64,000 nucleotides of DNA from Siphlonurus alternatus (lineage: Eukaryota; Arthropoda; Insecta; Ephemeroptera; Siphlonuridae). The stretch is taken from NCBI GenBank assembly GCA_949825025.1, contig OX463779.1, forward strand, positions 28,920,539 through 28,984,538, read 5' to 3'. The notes below the pieces were generated by a model that ran no database searches, was not told the DNA's origin, and was given only the letters and a program-made list of their open reading frames with translations. Numbering within the stretch: the stretch's first letter is position 1; each line of letters starts with the position of its first letter. A program made the translations under genes and the position numbers. Below are positions 22,354 through 56,930 of this stretch, in pieces.

Positions 22354-22952
22354 TAGGGCCCGGATCTCAAGTTTAACAAGTTTTATAAATATGCATGTAA
22401 TATGGGATCTGACTTCAAATGTCCACGAATCATGAAGTTTCATGCCTAAAAATGCAAAAAAGTTTGGACTTAAAAAAACTGATTTTGAAAATCTAGAACT
22501 GTTTCAGTTTTTAGAGTTTTTGCAAGTTTTTAAAACTTTTTCAGTTTTGTGAAACTTAAATCGATGTTTTGTGTAGAAAAAATGTGGAATTATTTAAAAA
22601 AAAAAATAAAATGAAAATTATATGTTTGATTTAATTTATTTCTTCCCTCCATCTTACATCTTCATTGTACTGACACTTCTCACATTAAGATTGTAGGTTA
22701 CCAATAAAATGCATTAAACAAAAAAAGTTTGAGAATTTTTAATGTTTTTAAATTTTTCCTTTATTTCTAGGTTTTGAGAGTCAAAATAGTCAAAAAATCG
22801 TAAAAAATTATATAAACTGGAAATAACTTATTTTACGTTTTTGAACTGAAAGTGAACTGATTTTAAGAAACTTAAAAACTGATTTTGAGAAAAATTTGAA
22901 CTTAATCCAGTGCTTAAATTCATACTTTTGAAAACTTAAAATCCGGGCCCTA
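22354..22952. mobile_element. hAT-like non-autonomous element (8-bp TSD TTCATTAG)
   Basis: A 599-base element with ends TAGGGCCCGGAT and ATCCGGGCCCTA, flanked by exact TTCATTAG (22346-22353, 22953-22960). The interior is AT-rich with many AAACTTTTTCAGTTTT-like words and no transposase. The 8-bp duplication supports a hAT-type mechanism. Confidence 0.82.
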
Positions 22953-23149
22953 TTCATTAGTTCTGTAACAATCATCAAGTTTGTTTTATTTTTATAATTT
23001 ATACATTTAAATTTAAAATAATGTGAGACAAAAATTAAATGAAAATTGAGATTCAAGTAATTGATGGAATAATTATCAATGTACTTAAATTCAATAAAAA
23101 GATTTAAAAACATGACTCTATATGAACGTAATAAACTTGGCTACTATAT

Positions 23150-23345
23150 AACATTGAGAGGTTATTGTTCTGATTGTACATGAACGTTGCGGCTGCTTCG
23201 CGGATGACATAATCCTCGTCGTCGCGGCCATGTGGAGGTGCACTGTTCTAGGCACCGGCCGGCTCGAGCTAGCGGGCGCATTATGGTGGTTCTCTAGCTA
23301 GTACAAAATATACAGCTGCTGCGTGTCGGAGAGAGCTCATGAGAA
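23150..23345. other. GC-rich CpG-containing island, possible minus-strand exon
   Basis: GC content jumps here. On the minus strand a frame after TAG near 23247 reads NSAPPHGRDDEDYVIREAAA then TFMYNQNNNLS, which looks protein-like but matches no family I recognise. Splice borders are unclear. It could instead be an orphan promoter or CpG island. Confidence 0.25.
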
Positions 23346-23527
23346 CTGAACTTGTGGAGACATTTCTTCATAATAAAATGCGAAACAACAAAAATAACAA
23401 CAATGCCGTGCAATAGATAATTATTAATATTCATACACAGTGCATGATTTTTTTTTTATTTATTTAATTAAAAAATTGTAACTAAAAACTTTTGATACAT
23501 ATATTATATATATTTTACCTATTTTAA

Positions 23528-23937
23528 GGGCATTGGGTGTAGCACCGGTAGTTGGCAACACTGACGTATCTTCACCATGTTAATTTTTGATCATTGCTCC
23601 TCGGAGTAATTTTTATGCTAGAGCTAAGCTGATTGCTGTAGTATCAAGATAATTAGTAGCCCAAGTGCACAATTTGGCTAAATAAAGCCTGATTTAAAGA
23701 AAAGTATTTTTTTTATATTTTAGAAAAATGCATGTAAATTTAAAAAATTACTAAAAAATACTTTTCTTTAAATCAGGCTTTATTTAGCCAAATTGTGCAC
23801 TTGGGCTACTAATTATCTTGATACTACAGCAATCAGCTTAGCTCTAGCATAAAAATTACTCCGAGGAGCAATGATCAAAAATTAACATGGTGAAGATACG
23901 TCAGTGTTGCCAACTACCGGTGCTACACCCAATGCCC
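23528..23937. mobile_element. TTAA-flanked, almost perfect palindromic MITE
   Basis: 410 bases between TTAA at 23524-23527 and 23938-23941. The arms (from GGGCATTGGGTGTAGCACCG inward for about 190 bases to AAATCAGGCTTTATTTAGCC) look almost identical, with a short AT-rich loop near 23725. This suggests a young insertion or strong arm homogenisation. Confidence 0.88.
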
Positions 23938-24045
23938 TTAATCTAAATACTTCTGCCATGGTATAATTTCATAAAATGTCAGATAAAAGCTGTGTAGTGT
24001 TATAACATAATCGTTTCACCCAAATAAGTTATGAATTACAGTTAA

Positions 24046-24699
24046 AGTAGAGTGAGCGAGTTCATTTTTTTTTTAATATTTTATTTTTTAACAATAGTTT
24101 AAGCTGCACTCTATTGAGAAATGAAAACCAAAAAATTCCATATATCTCAAATAGTTTCACCACAAAAAATTCCCAAAGTTGGTGTTTCGGAGGCCTTTAA
24201 CGTGCGCAGCCTTATGGAACATAAAACCGCGTTTTACTCCAACTTTTTCTGAACTATGGTACTATTTAAAAAATACTTACGTAATCTATGATGAATTCTT
24301 TAATGAATTTTCAAATAAAAAAAAAAATTTACGGGGTCGTTTTCTTGGAAAAAAATCATGATAATCCTTATGGGAATTAACCCGCAAAAACTTAAAGATT
24401 TTTTTCCGAAAAAAAGGCTCCGTAATTTTTTTTTTATTTGGAAATCCATTAAAGAATTCATCATAGATTACGTAGGTATTTTTTAAATGGTAGCATAGTT
24501 CAGAAAATGTTGGAGTAAAACGTGGTTTTATGTTCCATAAGGCTGCACGTTAAAGGCCTCCGAAACACCAACTTTGGGATTTTTTTTGTGGTGAAACTAT
24601 TTGAGATGGAATTTTTTGGTTTTCATTTCTCAATAGAAGGCAGCTTAAACTATTTTTAGAAAATCAAATATTAAAAAAAATGCAATCGCTCACTCTACT
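24046..24699. mobile_element. TTAA-flanked palindromic element (AGTAGAGTGAGCGA ends)
   Basis: 654 bases between TTAA at 24042-24045 and 24700-24703. The arms are long and nearly complementary (TTTAACGTGCGCAGCCTTAT, CGGAGGCCTTTAACG, ATGATGAATTCTTTAATG) around a centre near 24370. It shares its terminal repeat with 57909-58470. Confidence 0.82.
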
Positions 24700-24703
24700 T
24701 TAA

Positions 24704-25860
24704 AATTTAAAATGAATTATGAAGTAATTGGAATATTTTACACCCATATTTTATAATTACTAACATATTGTTACACTATTATAATACAAATAATTATAAA
24801 TATATATTACAATAATTCAGCTTCTTCTTTTTTTTCTCTCTTAATTATCATTCATTGTCTCTATATTACCTTCTATCTATACATAATTATAATATCACGA
24901 GTCCAAATATATATTCGTATCACAGCTTTTTTACTATGCATGACAGAGCGAATTTGTGAATGAGAGTGTTATAAAAAATAACTAGTGTAGATTATGTCCA
25001 GTTTTTAAAAAATAAAAAGGACGTGATGTAAAGAAAATATCACAAATTTCAAAATCTAAAGGAAATTAAGCAAAAATAGTTTCTTAACCGCAGCAAAGTA
25101 AATTAATTCCAGGATCTTACACAACCAAAAATTCTAACATGTATATAATTTTGCAAATAAATAAATCTTGAATTAATTAAATGTGCTAGTAAATATATTT
25201 GCACGTGGTTTATTTATGTCCGGAAGTGTTCACCAACGACATAGTGTTTACTGACAGACACGTGTCGGGGGAATGAATGTAAACAAATTGAGGAACACGC
25301 AAGTGAGGTAACAAGTTGAATGTTTCGTTTTTCTCAAGATAACGAACACGCTTAAATCACTATTTCAACATTTTTGATTGTTTTTTAGTAGTTCATCATA
25401 GCATTCTAATTATAAATTAAGAATGGTACGTATACTACTATTTTGTTTGTCATTCTGATATACTCGTTAGTCAAATTTTGCATTGTAAAGTTATTCAAAA
25501 ATGTCATTAAAAAGTATTTGGCGTGGATTAAATTTTCAGGTGAGCTCTAGTTCAATTTTTATTTTTACAAACTTGATTATAATATAATTATGTATTATAT
25601 GAAACTTAAGTTCTTAAGTTGTTTCTAAGGTCTGTGTTATTATAATGAATTATTTGTAGTTATGTAGTATAATTATTTTTAATTCGTACGTTTTGTTCCA
25701 TGTTTATTATTTTAATTGCTAATTGCTATTAATTCCTATTACAACAATTATAAAATTACCTGTACACAAAATGGCATGGCATATATTATAATTATGCACT
25801 ATAATATTATAAACATATATGCAATGTGTGCGTACATATATTACATTTACAAAAGATATT
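24704..25860. other. AT-rich intergenic DNA, no gene seen
   Basis: No coding exon or clear element. A slightly less AT-rich part near 25200-25330 (GTGTTTACTGACAGACACG) has no recognised content. Confidence 0.4.
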
Positions 25861-25864
25861 TAAC

Positions 25865-25953
25865 ATTTAATGAGAGTGTGCAAGCGCTTCAATAGGCTGG
25901 CGTCACCGACTTTGAGGGTTGCAAGCGTCCGCTTCAGTAGGCGGCTTCACCGA

Positions 25954-25990
<37 letters not shown>

Positions 25991-26175
25991 AGGAATATAG
26001 GTCTCCCTATAAGATGCATGTCCTGGAAACAGAGACCCTGAGGGTCTCACTGGGGAATTCACCTGGGGTTGCTGACCTTACCACAAATTTAATCTTGAGA
26101 AAATTGACCAGTTCTATGCTGTAAAAGCCAAACAGGCCAGCTAAAAAAAAAATAAATAAATAAATAAATAAATTA
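25865..26175 (+). mobile_element. Candidate retroposon with A-rich tail
   Basis: A GC-richer unit contains a long internal A-run (about 25955-25986) and ends in (AAATA)n at 26140-26175. Repeated words (CAAGCGCTTCAATAGGCTGGC / CAAGCGTCCGCTTCAGTAGG-like) occur at the left. The layout suggests a SINE or two joined retroposons, but I recognise no head. Confidence 0.35.
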
Positions 26176-26249
26176 ATTAATTTAATATATAATACAACTC
26201 TTTGCAATACATGCATATAATTATGCAATGTAATGCAAGTCTTGAGTTA

Positions 26250-26253
<4 letters not shown>

Positions 26254-26321
<68 letters not shown>
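26254..26321. repeat. (TA)n microsatellite
   Basis: Pure TA tract of about 68 bases. Confidence 0.95.
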
Positions 26322-26325
<4 letters not shown>

Positions 26326-27139
26326 CATGCAATATTTGACTAACTGATAGTGACAATAACTTGTAAAAAGAGGTTTTAAAGTCACTATTTCCCAACTAAA
26401 ATGAGTGAACACCTTTCTCTGCGTTTTGACACAACAGGTGCCATTCATATCTACTTACGAATATCAAGTTAGCACTACATACCACTCAAGGTGGCACATA
26501 ACAACAAAAATTGAAGGAAGAAGTAATGGTGGTTCCTCATGCAGTGTCAAAACTGCAGCATTATATATAACTCGCTTGGAACTTTTTTATTAAAATACTG
26601 ACTTTTTTAACACCAAAATTAAATATACATACATTTTAATAAACATAAAATTTTAATTTCTGAAATGACTTAAACATGCCCAGTGTAAGTGTTAAAACTT
26701 TAAAAGGCTCAAGTATAATATATTATATTCTATTGTTAAAATAGGAAAATCGGCCAAATTTTTTATCTACTCTTCTTCTATAGATATTATAGACCCATTA
26801 TAATTTTAAATTTACATAATGGCGTTTGATATGGAGCTATTGACGTTAAAAATTTGATTTTATTGCTCTCATGGATAAAATCTGCATTATAAACTGTCAT
26901 AATATGGAAAAGGAAAGTAATGTAACAACATTATTTAAATTCTGAAGACATAAAAAATAATTCTTTATAGTTTCAAATTTGTCAACTTTATAATAAATAA
27001 ATTAAAATATTAATTTACCTACTATATAAAAAAAAATCAATCGCGCCTGAACTAGATTTTTTTTATTCATATATCTCGTACGTACATTTTGGCACTTAAC
27101 TATTCATATCTGATGTCAACAATATTTTACGTCACGTAA

Positions 27140-27533
27140 TTTCCAGATTGATGCAATCTTGTTTAAGTTTGAAGGAAGCGGAAAGATAGTGACGATGATT
27201 CGATCGTCGTCCTGTCCTACAATTTTCCGGCTATACCTTTTTATTGAAGTTTCGTATCTCTCTGCAAGCAATAGAGAGGGACTGAAGGGATATATATTTG
27301 ATAGTGTACGTCAGTCTTTGGATGGAAGGAGTGGTCCCCGATGTGCATGCGCGTCGCTGCAGATAATGTTATAGCGCGTTATCAGTCAAGCGCGAGTTGG
27401 CAAAGCAGATAATGAGGTGCGATGATAAGCCGCCGAGTCTCTTGGTGGATTGAAGTGTTTTAGTTTAGACCTTGTACGGATAAAGGACACGGGGATGCAC
27501 CTGGACGAACTAAGTTGACCGTGGATTAACATG
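27140..27533 (+). promoter_or_regulatory. Probable ATP11 5' UTR exon, ending ATG|GTAAGG
   Basis: A GC-richer block ends at an ATG (27531-27533) directly followed by a strong donor GTAAGG, so the start codon could be split from the rest of the protein. It would join in phase 0 either to 31629-31664 or straight to 32222. A short upstream frame (ATG at 27495, seven codons, then TGA) precedes it. Assignment rests on position, composition and phase, not on homology. Confidence 0.45.
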
Positions 27534-29596
27534 GTAAGGAATCAAAAATATTTTATCATTTTCTTATAATCGATTAGATCAACGAAAGATCATCAAAATT
27601 TGATTATAATAAGTAAATCGTTTTTTTTAATAAATAAATTGAAAATTATAAAAAGAAAGGTTTGCAAAATTAGTTTTCTTTGTACGTAATAAACATAAAG
27701 AATTATAATATAACTTAAGTTAAATCTTGCAGCTGAGTTTGTTATCTAGCTGTTAGACGAGGTATAAAATACGTCATCTAATTTATATAATTTTAAAATT
27801 TAAACAAGGAAAAATAATTATGTAATCCAGCGAAACTTTTTATTTTTCAGTAATAGCGGTACAATAAAATTTAATTATATATATTTTAATTTCTTTTGTG
27901 CATTTTCGTTTCCTACGGGAGTTTATTTGTACTAAAAAAGGTGTAATTTAATGGATTTTACACATATATAAAATACAGTACATAAATATTGTCTGTTAAG
28001 TGTTAATCAACAGGGCAGATAGGGATTGTTACTAGCCTAGCAAAAATATTATTCGTCGAGATCCTTACTCATGCACGAATTATTCTTGAACCACAAATTC
28101 GTTCTACTAATAAACCCTTAAGAATCTATAATTTTTATGTGATTTATTTTTATTCACTAATTTTAAATTTTAGGTTGTATTATAATGTAAAACAAAAATA
28201 TGGTCTCGTCATAATAATACTTGAAACAAAATAATTACCGAAAAAAATTTATATTCATGCACTAAAACAAAACAACAAAACATTGTCAATAGAAAAAAGA
28301 ATAAATATAGCATTCATTGATTCATATTATAACAAATGAAGACGGAAAAATACCACTTACATTTTCAAACATCCTCAGGAAGTTTATTGCTTAGGATCGG
28401 TTTCAACGATTAAAATTCTTGATTGATTAAAATAACTGTCTTCAATTTGATGTGAAATATTTTAATGATTTTCAATATTTTTAAGCAAAGTGGGAGGTAA
28501 TCATAGTTATATTTTAGCAATCATGACGCACTTTTAAAATTATTTATGAGAAAAAAATCTTTTATACCAAACACTGATATTACTGATACCATATTTTATA
28601 TATATGTGATGTCAGATCGATCGATTTGAACTAAAGCAAAAATATATTATATATATTCCATTTTTTCATTGCTGGATTTATACCTGAAGTACATATTATA
28701 ATACATCAAATTATATATAATAAAGGATAATATTTATTCAGAGGGTGAATTATAGTGCCATGCATTGAAAACTAAACCAATTAATTTTTTTACTGACATT
28801 TAATAATGTAACCTGGATTGATAATAATTGTTAATTTGGATTTTATTTTAATGAATTTAGACAGCTTTTTGAAGTAAAAATAAGTAAAATATGCAGTTTG
28901 AACCGCCTGCATTAATTTTTTTATTACAGAAATGAAAAGATAATATTATATCAAATTAATTACGTAACTCCGATTTTTCCGAATTTTTCCCAGAATTTTT
29001 AGAGACCGGGAACTATAATATAAAAAATAGATTGAAAGTACAGAGAGAAGCGTCAATAAAAGGACAGTACCTAAAAGGGGTGTGGGTTTGAATAAATTTT
29101 TAGCAATACTTCCTAGCATCTAAAAATCGAAAAAAAAAAATCAGAGTAGCATAATTTTTGGCGCCCTCTATTAATTTCTGCTACAAAAAAATTTCATGCA
29201 GGTTGTCCTTTGAAGAAATTATCACAAAAATATAACATTTTAAAGAAAGATAAATTAACTAATAATGTTTAATAAAAAAAAAAATTAAAATAATCCTGTC
29301 ATAAATTTACATTTAAAATGACCAACACTTTTTAGTTGTTACAATAATAAGTAATTAAATTACATTTTATATTCTATACGTATTTGAAATATATGCTTCA
29401 TTAAATTTGATGTTTTACCTTGAATTTATTTTGTCGTGACTTAACTAAAAAATATCCGCTTACTCTTGAAATTTTAATACATGGCAATGAAATTTGACTG
29501 ATAAGAATTATTAAATGTCTAGAGAAAGGAACTATAGAACTTCTGTTTCAAATTAATTGTATATATTATAATTTTATTATTCATAAAAACTTAATT

Positions 29597-29868
29597 AACT
29601 TAAATTCTTGTATCTTCTTTGACCATATTTATCTGCTACACAGCTACACATTTCTGTGACCGCTTCTCTTGTGGCTGGCATATTTGTCTCTTTGGACTTG
29701 ATGAACACGTAATATAAATCTGGCTCTATGAATTCGTCCTCTCGCTCAAATTTATGGCTTTATTTTGTCTGGACGCGTGCTGCAGAGATACGTGTCCGAG
29801 GCGGGAGGTCTATCTTGCGTGACAGGTCAAGTGAAGTTAAGGAGGCAAGCAATGATTTAATATCATCA
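29597..29868 (-). pseudogene. Possible decayed or unrecognised coding segment
   Basis: On the minus strand one frame reads CDDIKSLLASLTSLDLSRKI then DLPPRTRISAARVQTK, a single TAA near 29763, and continues SHKFEREDEFIEPDLYYVFI, KSKETNMPATREAVTEMCSC, VADKYGQRRYKNLS and a final TAA at 29597-29599. Amino-acid use looks protein-like, unlike the AT-rich surroundings, and an AG suitable as an acceptor precedes CDD. I do not recognise the family. It may be a broken gene, a transposon remnant, or two exons separated by a very short gap. It lies inside the probable first ATP11 intron on the opposite strand. Confidence 0.35.
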
Positions 29869-30587
29869 CACTACTGAAGAGCCGGATCGTTCCCTCGCAA
29901 GCGTAACTACAGTACAGGACACTTTTCTTCGGCTCATGTTATATTTGATATAGGACAAGTAGAAAATTTAATTTCGTAGTTATAGAATTAATAATAAATT
30001 GACAATTACAAATAAACTAATACATTTTTGTTACACATGATAATAATATACAGTATAATTATATATTATAAATATATATTAAATTAAAAGTAGCGTACGT
30101 ATAAAATGTAATAAAATTAGCATGCAAAAAGTGGATTTAATTGGATTATTTTTGGTAATATTTTAAGTTAAAAAGAAAATCTTAATTGAGTTCATTCATA
30201 ACAAGCAAAATAAATGCTTGTTAAAATTTTATGTTAGATGGATTTTGTGAATCTAAAACACTTCACAGTGGCCACTTAATCCCACTGATGTGTTACGATG
30301 AATATAACTATCAGTTATCAGCTATTTGTAATTACAATCTACATATAATACTGATATATGAAATAAAATTTTCGTGCTTTTGATTCACTCACTACTGTTG
30401 ATAAAATTATATTTTCTACTCGCAAATATATCTTACCATTTTGCCACTATAATTATAAATATAAAAGTGTTATATAATTTTCAAATTAGGAGCGACTTTT
30501 TTAATTGAAGTATTTATAACTATAAGTTTTTTACCATTTGAATGTATCAAATATGGTAATTTAAAATTTATACCCAATCTTATTTAA

Positions 30588-30592
30588 TATAT

Positions 30593-30682
<90 letters not shown>
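30588..30682. repeat. (TA)n microsatellite
   Basis: TA tract of about 95 bases with one early break. Confidence 0.95.
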
Positions 30683-30686
<4 letters not shown>

Positions 30687-30807
30687 CTTTATAATTTTAT
30701 AAATACATGATAGATACAGTTTTGCTTGCAATTCAATTCTTATAAGACAAAGTATATATCTCTCTTTGTCCAATTAATTACAAGAAGCAACAAACTTAGT
30801 GAGTAAA

Positions 30808-30990
30808 AAAAAAAAAAAAAAAAAAAAAAAATCGTGGTAACGCGCGCGGGCTCAGAGTGACTTGCTCCGGACCTTGGCAAAGCGGGGGAGGCCGCCGCTG
30901 CAACAAGTTGCAAGTACTTTAGCAGCGTGTGCAGTCACCTCGAGCTCTCAAGGTCCGACGGCTAACCAGAGCAAACGTGTAACAGTTAAA
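30808..30990. other. A-run followed by GC-rich islet
   Basis: A run of A (to about 30830) meets a GC-rich segment (AACGCGCGCGGGCTCAGAG onward) that includes AGGCCGCCGCTGCAACAAG. The plus strand is open for some 60 codons, without recognised content. Read on the minus strand, a GC-rich body precedes a T-run. Nature unknown. Confidence 0.25.
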
Positions 30991-31628
30991 AAAATCCAAC
31001 ACAGTACAAATAATAGAGTATATAATATACTAAGTATAATAATAAGTATTGGTGGGATTTAAAAAGTATTATCATAAATTTATTATAATATATACACATA
31101 ATAATAAATTGTATAACCATCATTTTTAATATTTATACTTCACAATAATTAATTGAAAAATTATATCTATATTACATGTAATAAACAGTATGCATTAATT
31201 ATTAAAATTTTATTTAATCTCTATAGCTCCCTTGCGTATGATATCAAATATAAAGATCATCAAAAATTTCAAAAGGTGTTTATAAAAGTAATTTATAATA
31301 ATTAAATATTATATTATTAGCTACCAAATTTGTAAATAAATGCGGCTATATAATATAATATCATTTATATCATGCATAAATATAGGAGCACAAGTGATTT
31401 ATTTCCATGCATGTTTATCATTAGAGCTAAAAAATGCGACATGCCATGTGCAATTTCTTATGAAACTATATATAAACGGATTGGAAATAAATATTAAATT
31501 CGTAAATTACTGATAGTCTCATGGAATTTTCATTTCATGTATGTGATTTTTAAAATATACTGCAGAATGTTTAAAATATTTTATAATGCTTGCATGTGAT
31601 GGCACTGCATGATTTTCATGTGACACAG

Positions 31629-31664
31629 GACGAGATGCCTTCTGGAGATAAAGCAATGAATGTT
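31629..31664 (+). CDS. Candidate ATP11 N-terminal microexon
   Basis: After GTGACACAG the 36 bases read DEMPSGDKAMNV and end at GTT|GTAAGG. The segment is phase 0 on both sides, so ATG (27531) + this + GNKSSSEAEA (32222) makes a continuous N-terminus. Translation could also start at its internal ATG. The polypyrimidine tract is modest, so this is a prediction. Confidence 0.4.
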
Positions 31665-31906
31665 GTAAGGGATTCACATGGTTTTTGGGGTCCTAACCCT
31701 CGGCCCCAATGTTTATTTCTCAAACTTTGAGGCAGTGACGTGCATTAATCCAATGTATTTTAACACCTAAAGGGAATAAATGGCGGATACAGGGAGCAAC
31801 TGTCTGTAAATATAATTTTATTATACAAACTGTGATTTGCTGTATAAATATATTTCACTTGCGAGAAATTTTATGACTTAATTGGTAAGGAAATTTTTTT
31901 ATTTAA

Positions 31907-32037
<131 letters not shown>

Positions 32038-32221
32038 AACGTAATACCATATATATCATACCGTATAATATACACTGTATAACTTATTTGGATTTAGTAA
32101 TTAATACGAGATCACAGTGTAGTTGGCAGCAAACAAATAAATGGCATCCGCGTACCCTTTCTGCTATGATTCAATCACTTGCTCATTGTCTCACGACTGA
32201 GGGTCACGTGATTTTGTGCAG

Positions 32222-54331
<22,110 letters not shown>

Positions 54332-54569
54332 CGACGAGCTGCGCACGGCTCGCACGTGGGGTGCGAAGTGTACGTAAATGCAGCCGTGACGAGCAACGAG
54401 ACTTCACTGTAACGTGTCTCCAATTTGAACTCTGAAGTGAAAAATGTAAAAAATTTAATACATGAACAATAATTATAATAATTTATTATTATCACTAAAT
54501 ATTTGCAATTTATAACAATGCATGTAAGAAACAGAGTATAATTATATTATTTTTATATACAAGTAATGG

Positions 54570-54575
54570 AATAAA
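54570..54575 (+). terminator. Candidate ATP11 poly(A) signal
   Basis: AATAAA 240 bases after the stop codon, running into a genomic A-run. AATAAA motifs near 55504 are alternatives. Confidence 0.35.
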
Positions 54576-55135
54576 AAAAAAAAAAAAAAGATTAAGCATT
54601 GGAACCTAAAAAAAGTATATCAACCAATCAAATTTGCATAATTTTAATTTATTATCAGGTTATCACTACTTATCACTGATTTGTAGATTTATATCGCGTA
54701 CTTTAAGCGTGTGTATGCAAAAAGACTTTTTACCTTTTTACGAACGGTAATCTAATTCTTACCAAAAGTGCCTGCCAATTCTTAATTGCCTTACTTAAAT
54801 ATTATATTGAGTGCCAAATAAAACTTAAAATTATGACTAATTATGGATAATTTTTTGTCAAGTAGTTGTATAGTATGTGCTGTCGACTATAATATATTAT
54901 ATTTTATATTATAATAATATTTTATTTTGATGATATCCAGCGTGTTTGTAAGTTCCTGAAAATGTGATTTTTGTATGTTTATTGATGAGATGACTAAGGT
55001 AATTTTTATCATCTCACCGAGTCAAATGTCACTGTCAAAAAATTAAGCGAACAACTAAAGTATATTTTAAGTAATATTATAAGTATTTAAGTATAGTTTT
55101 TGCTGTAATTATGTACACGTATAACATATAATATA

Positions 55136-55138
<3 letters not shown>

Positions 55139-55178
<40 letters not shown>
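55139..55178. repeat. (TA)n microsatellite
   Basis: TA tract of about 40 bases downstream of ATP11. Confidence 0.9.
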
Positions 55179-55180
<2 letters not shown>

Positions 55181-55581
55181 AGTATAGCTTTTCTAAACTT
55201 TAATAACAATTTTGACAAATTTCTTCTTAATCCTATATAGATGATTATGATCAATCTTATTAATGGTGTATAAATTGTATTTTGTTGTATTGTGTTGTGT
55301 ATTATGGTTTTTATGCAAATTTAAACTCCGTTTTTTAACAGATTGTTTCCTTTTTTTTTTTTTTTTAATATGTGTTTTAGTGTACGTTTTGAATGAATGC
55401 ATGATGTTTAAAAAATTGAGCTGTATTAAAATAAATTTTTATATTAAAATAAATTTAATTGTAAGATATGTGAAACTATAAACTCACTCTGTGATAATGG
55501 TATAATAAACTGTCCATTCCATGTGTTTTTACACCATTAAAGTTGTATAATTATATGTATAAAATTCTACATTAGAAGTAT

Positions 55582-56117
55582 TATGATTTTGTCTCAGAAA
55601 TTTAATTTTAATTAATTTTTCATACTTTTGAAACCAAAGAATTTTGTGAATTTTTATCACGACAGTAAAACGTAGCAAAAGTCAGTAGGTAAGTCACCCA
55701 AAGAGTTTCACGTTAGTTAAAAAGCGCTACGAAGCTTAAATTTTTCAATAATATAAATAATATAATTATTATGATTTTCTCTCGGAACTTCAATTTTAAT
55801 TTTAAGTAATTTTAATGCTCTTTAATTAATCCAAAGTGTTTTGTGAATGAAATTACTGACAGTATAACGTAGCACATGTCAGTATAGAAAGTCATCCTGA
55901 CAGTTTGACGTTAATTGAAAAGCGCTATACCGTGAAGATTTCTGAATAATATATATCATGATTTTCTCTCGGAACTTCTGCAATTTTAAGTAATTTTTAA
56001 TGCTCTTTAATCCAAAGTGTTAATTTTTTTTTTTGAATGAAATTATTGACGATATAACGTAGCACGTACATATAATTTTATTATGTCAGCAGAATTAATA
56101 AGTAAGTCATCATAACA
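55582..56117 (+). repeat. Tandem repeat, about 188-bp unit, three copies
   Basis: Copies begin at about 55582, 55771 and 55958 with ATGATTTT(C/G)TCTC. Each continues through TTAATGCTCTTTAATCCAAA (absent in the first), AACGTAGCA and AGTTT-A/GACGTTA..AAAAGCGCTA. The first is the most diverged and the third is incomplete. It lies between ATP11 and the TMEM268-like gene, with no coding content. Confidence 0.72.
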
Positions 56118-56356
56118 TATATATATAAGATATAAATAGTTATATAAATATATATATAATTTCTAGCCATATATATTATAGTTATATTACACATAACTAT
56201 ATATAGTTCTCACTGTAAAATAATATAAAAATTAATAATTATATAATCAGGCAATTTCGAGAATTTGGTCCCGAAACGAAAATATATATTATCTCAATTC
56301 ATATAATATATATTATATGCATGCGCCGCGCACCCACGCAGTATATAATTTCTTTG

Positions 56357-56357
<1 letters not shown>

Positions 56358-56427
<70 letters not shown>
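56358..56427. repeat. (TA)n microsatellite
   Basis: Pure TA tract of about 70 bases. Confidence 0.95.
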
Positions 56428-56428
<1 letters not shown>

Positions 56429-56649
56429 CTCGCAGCATGCAATTAATATTAATATAATAATTATATAATATATAAATATATATCCTGTCTTAAATTTTAT
56501 CAGATCGATCGAGACAGCTAGCTATAGCTGTAAGAGCCGTCAGAGTTGTCTGAATTAATCTAATAATAGAATAATAATACCACACAATATATTATTATTT
56601 AATAGTAATAGAGAGGGCACGTACGTACCCTACAAATTTATAAATTTAT

Positions 56650-56930
56650 CAAAAGGATATATTGTTTGAAGCGTTTGAAGTTTCGTACCAAAATTTCAAA
56701 AAACTTACAAATTCATACAAATTTGCCATCTATTGGCGTAAAATAGAACTTTTAAGTAATTTTGTGCTGCGCAGTCTACGAGGAGCAAAGCGAGCGCAGT
56801 TCACCATTCACCACCGTCACCGGAGAGTCCAGCCGCCAGGTAAACGGACAGGTGTCACGGTTGGAATCCGGCTGTTGACTTTTGCTTCTATCGAGTGCTT
56901 ACCACGGATTCCACACATGAAAATAAGGTA
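56650..56930 (+). promoter_or_regulatory. Possible 5' UTR exon/promoter of the TMEM268-like gene
   Basis: A GC-richer island in AT-rich DNA with two donor-like sites (GCCGCCAG|GTAAAC near 56838 and AAAATAAG|GTAAAT near 56930). The first coding exon at 58876 is preceded by TTTAAG, which could be an acceptor, so a leader exon here is plausible. Inferred from position only. Confidence 0.35.

Larger units (their letters stand above)
27534..31628 (+). other. Probable first ATP11 intron
   Basis: Mostly AT-rich DNA. It contains a single MITE arm near 28985-29030 (GAGACCGGGAACTAT), a possible decayed coding segment on the minus strand (29597-29868), a (TA)n tract and a GC-rich islet at 30835-30990. 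Confidence 0.4.
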
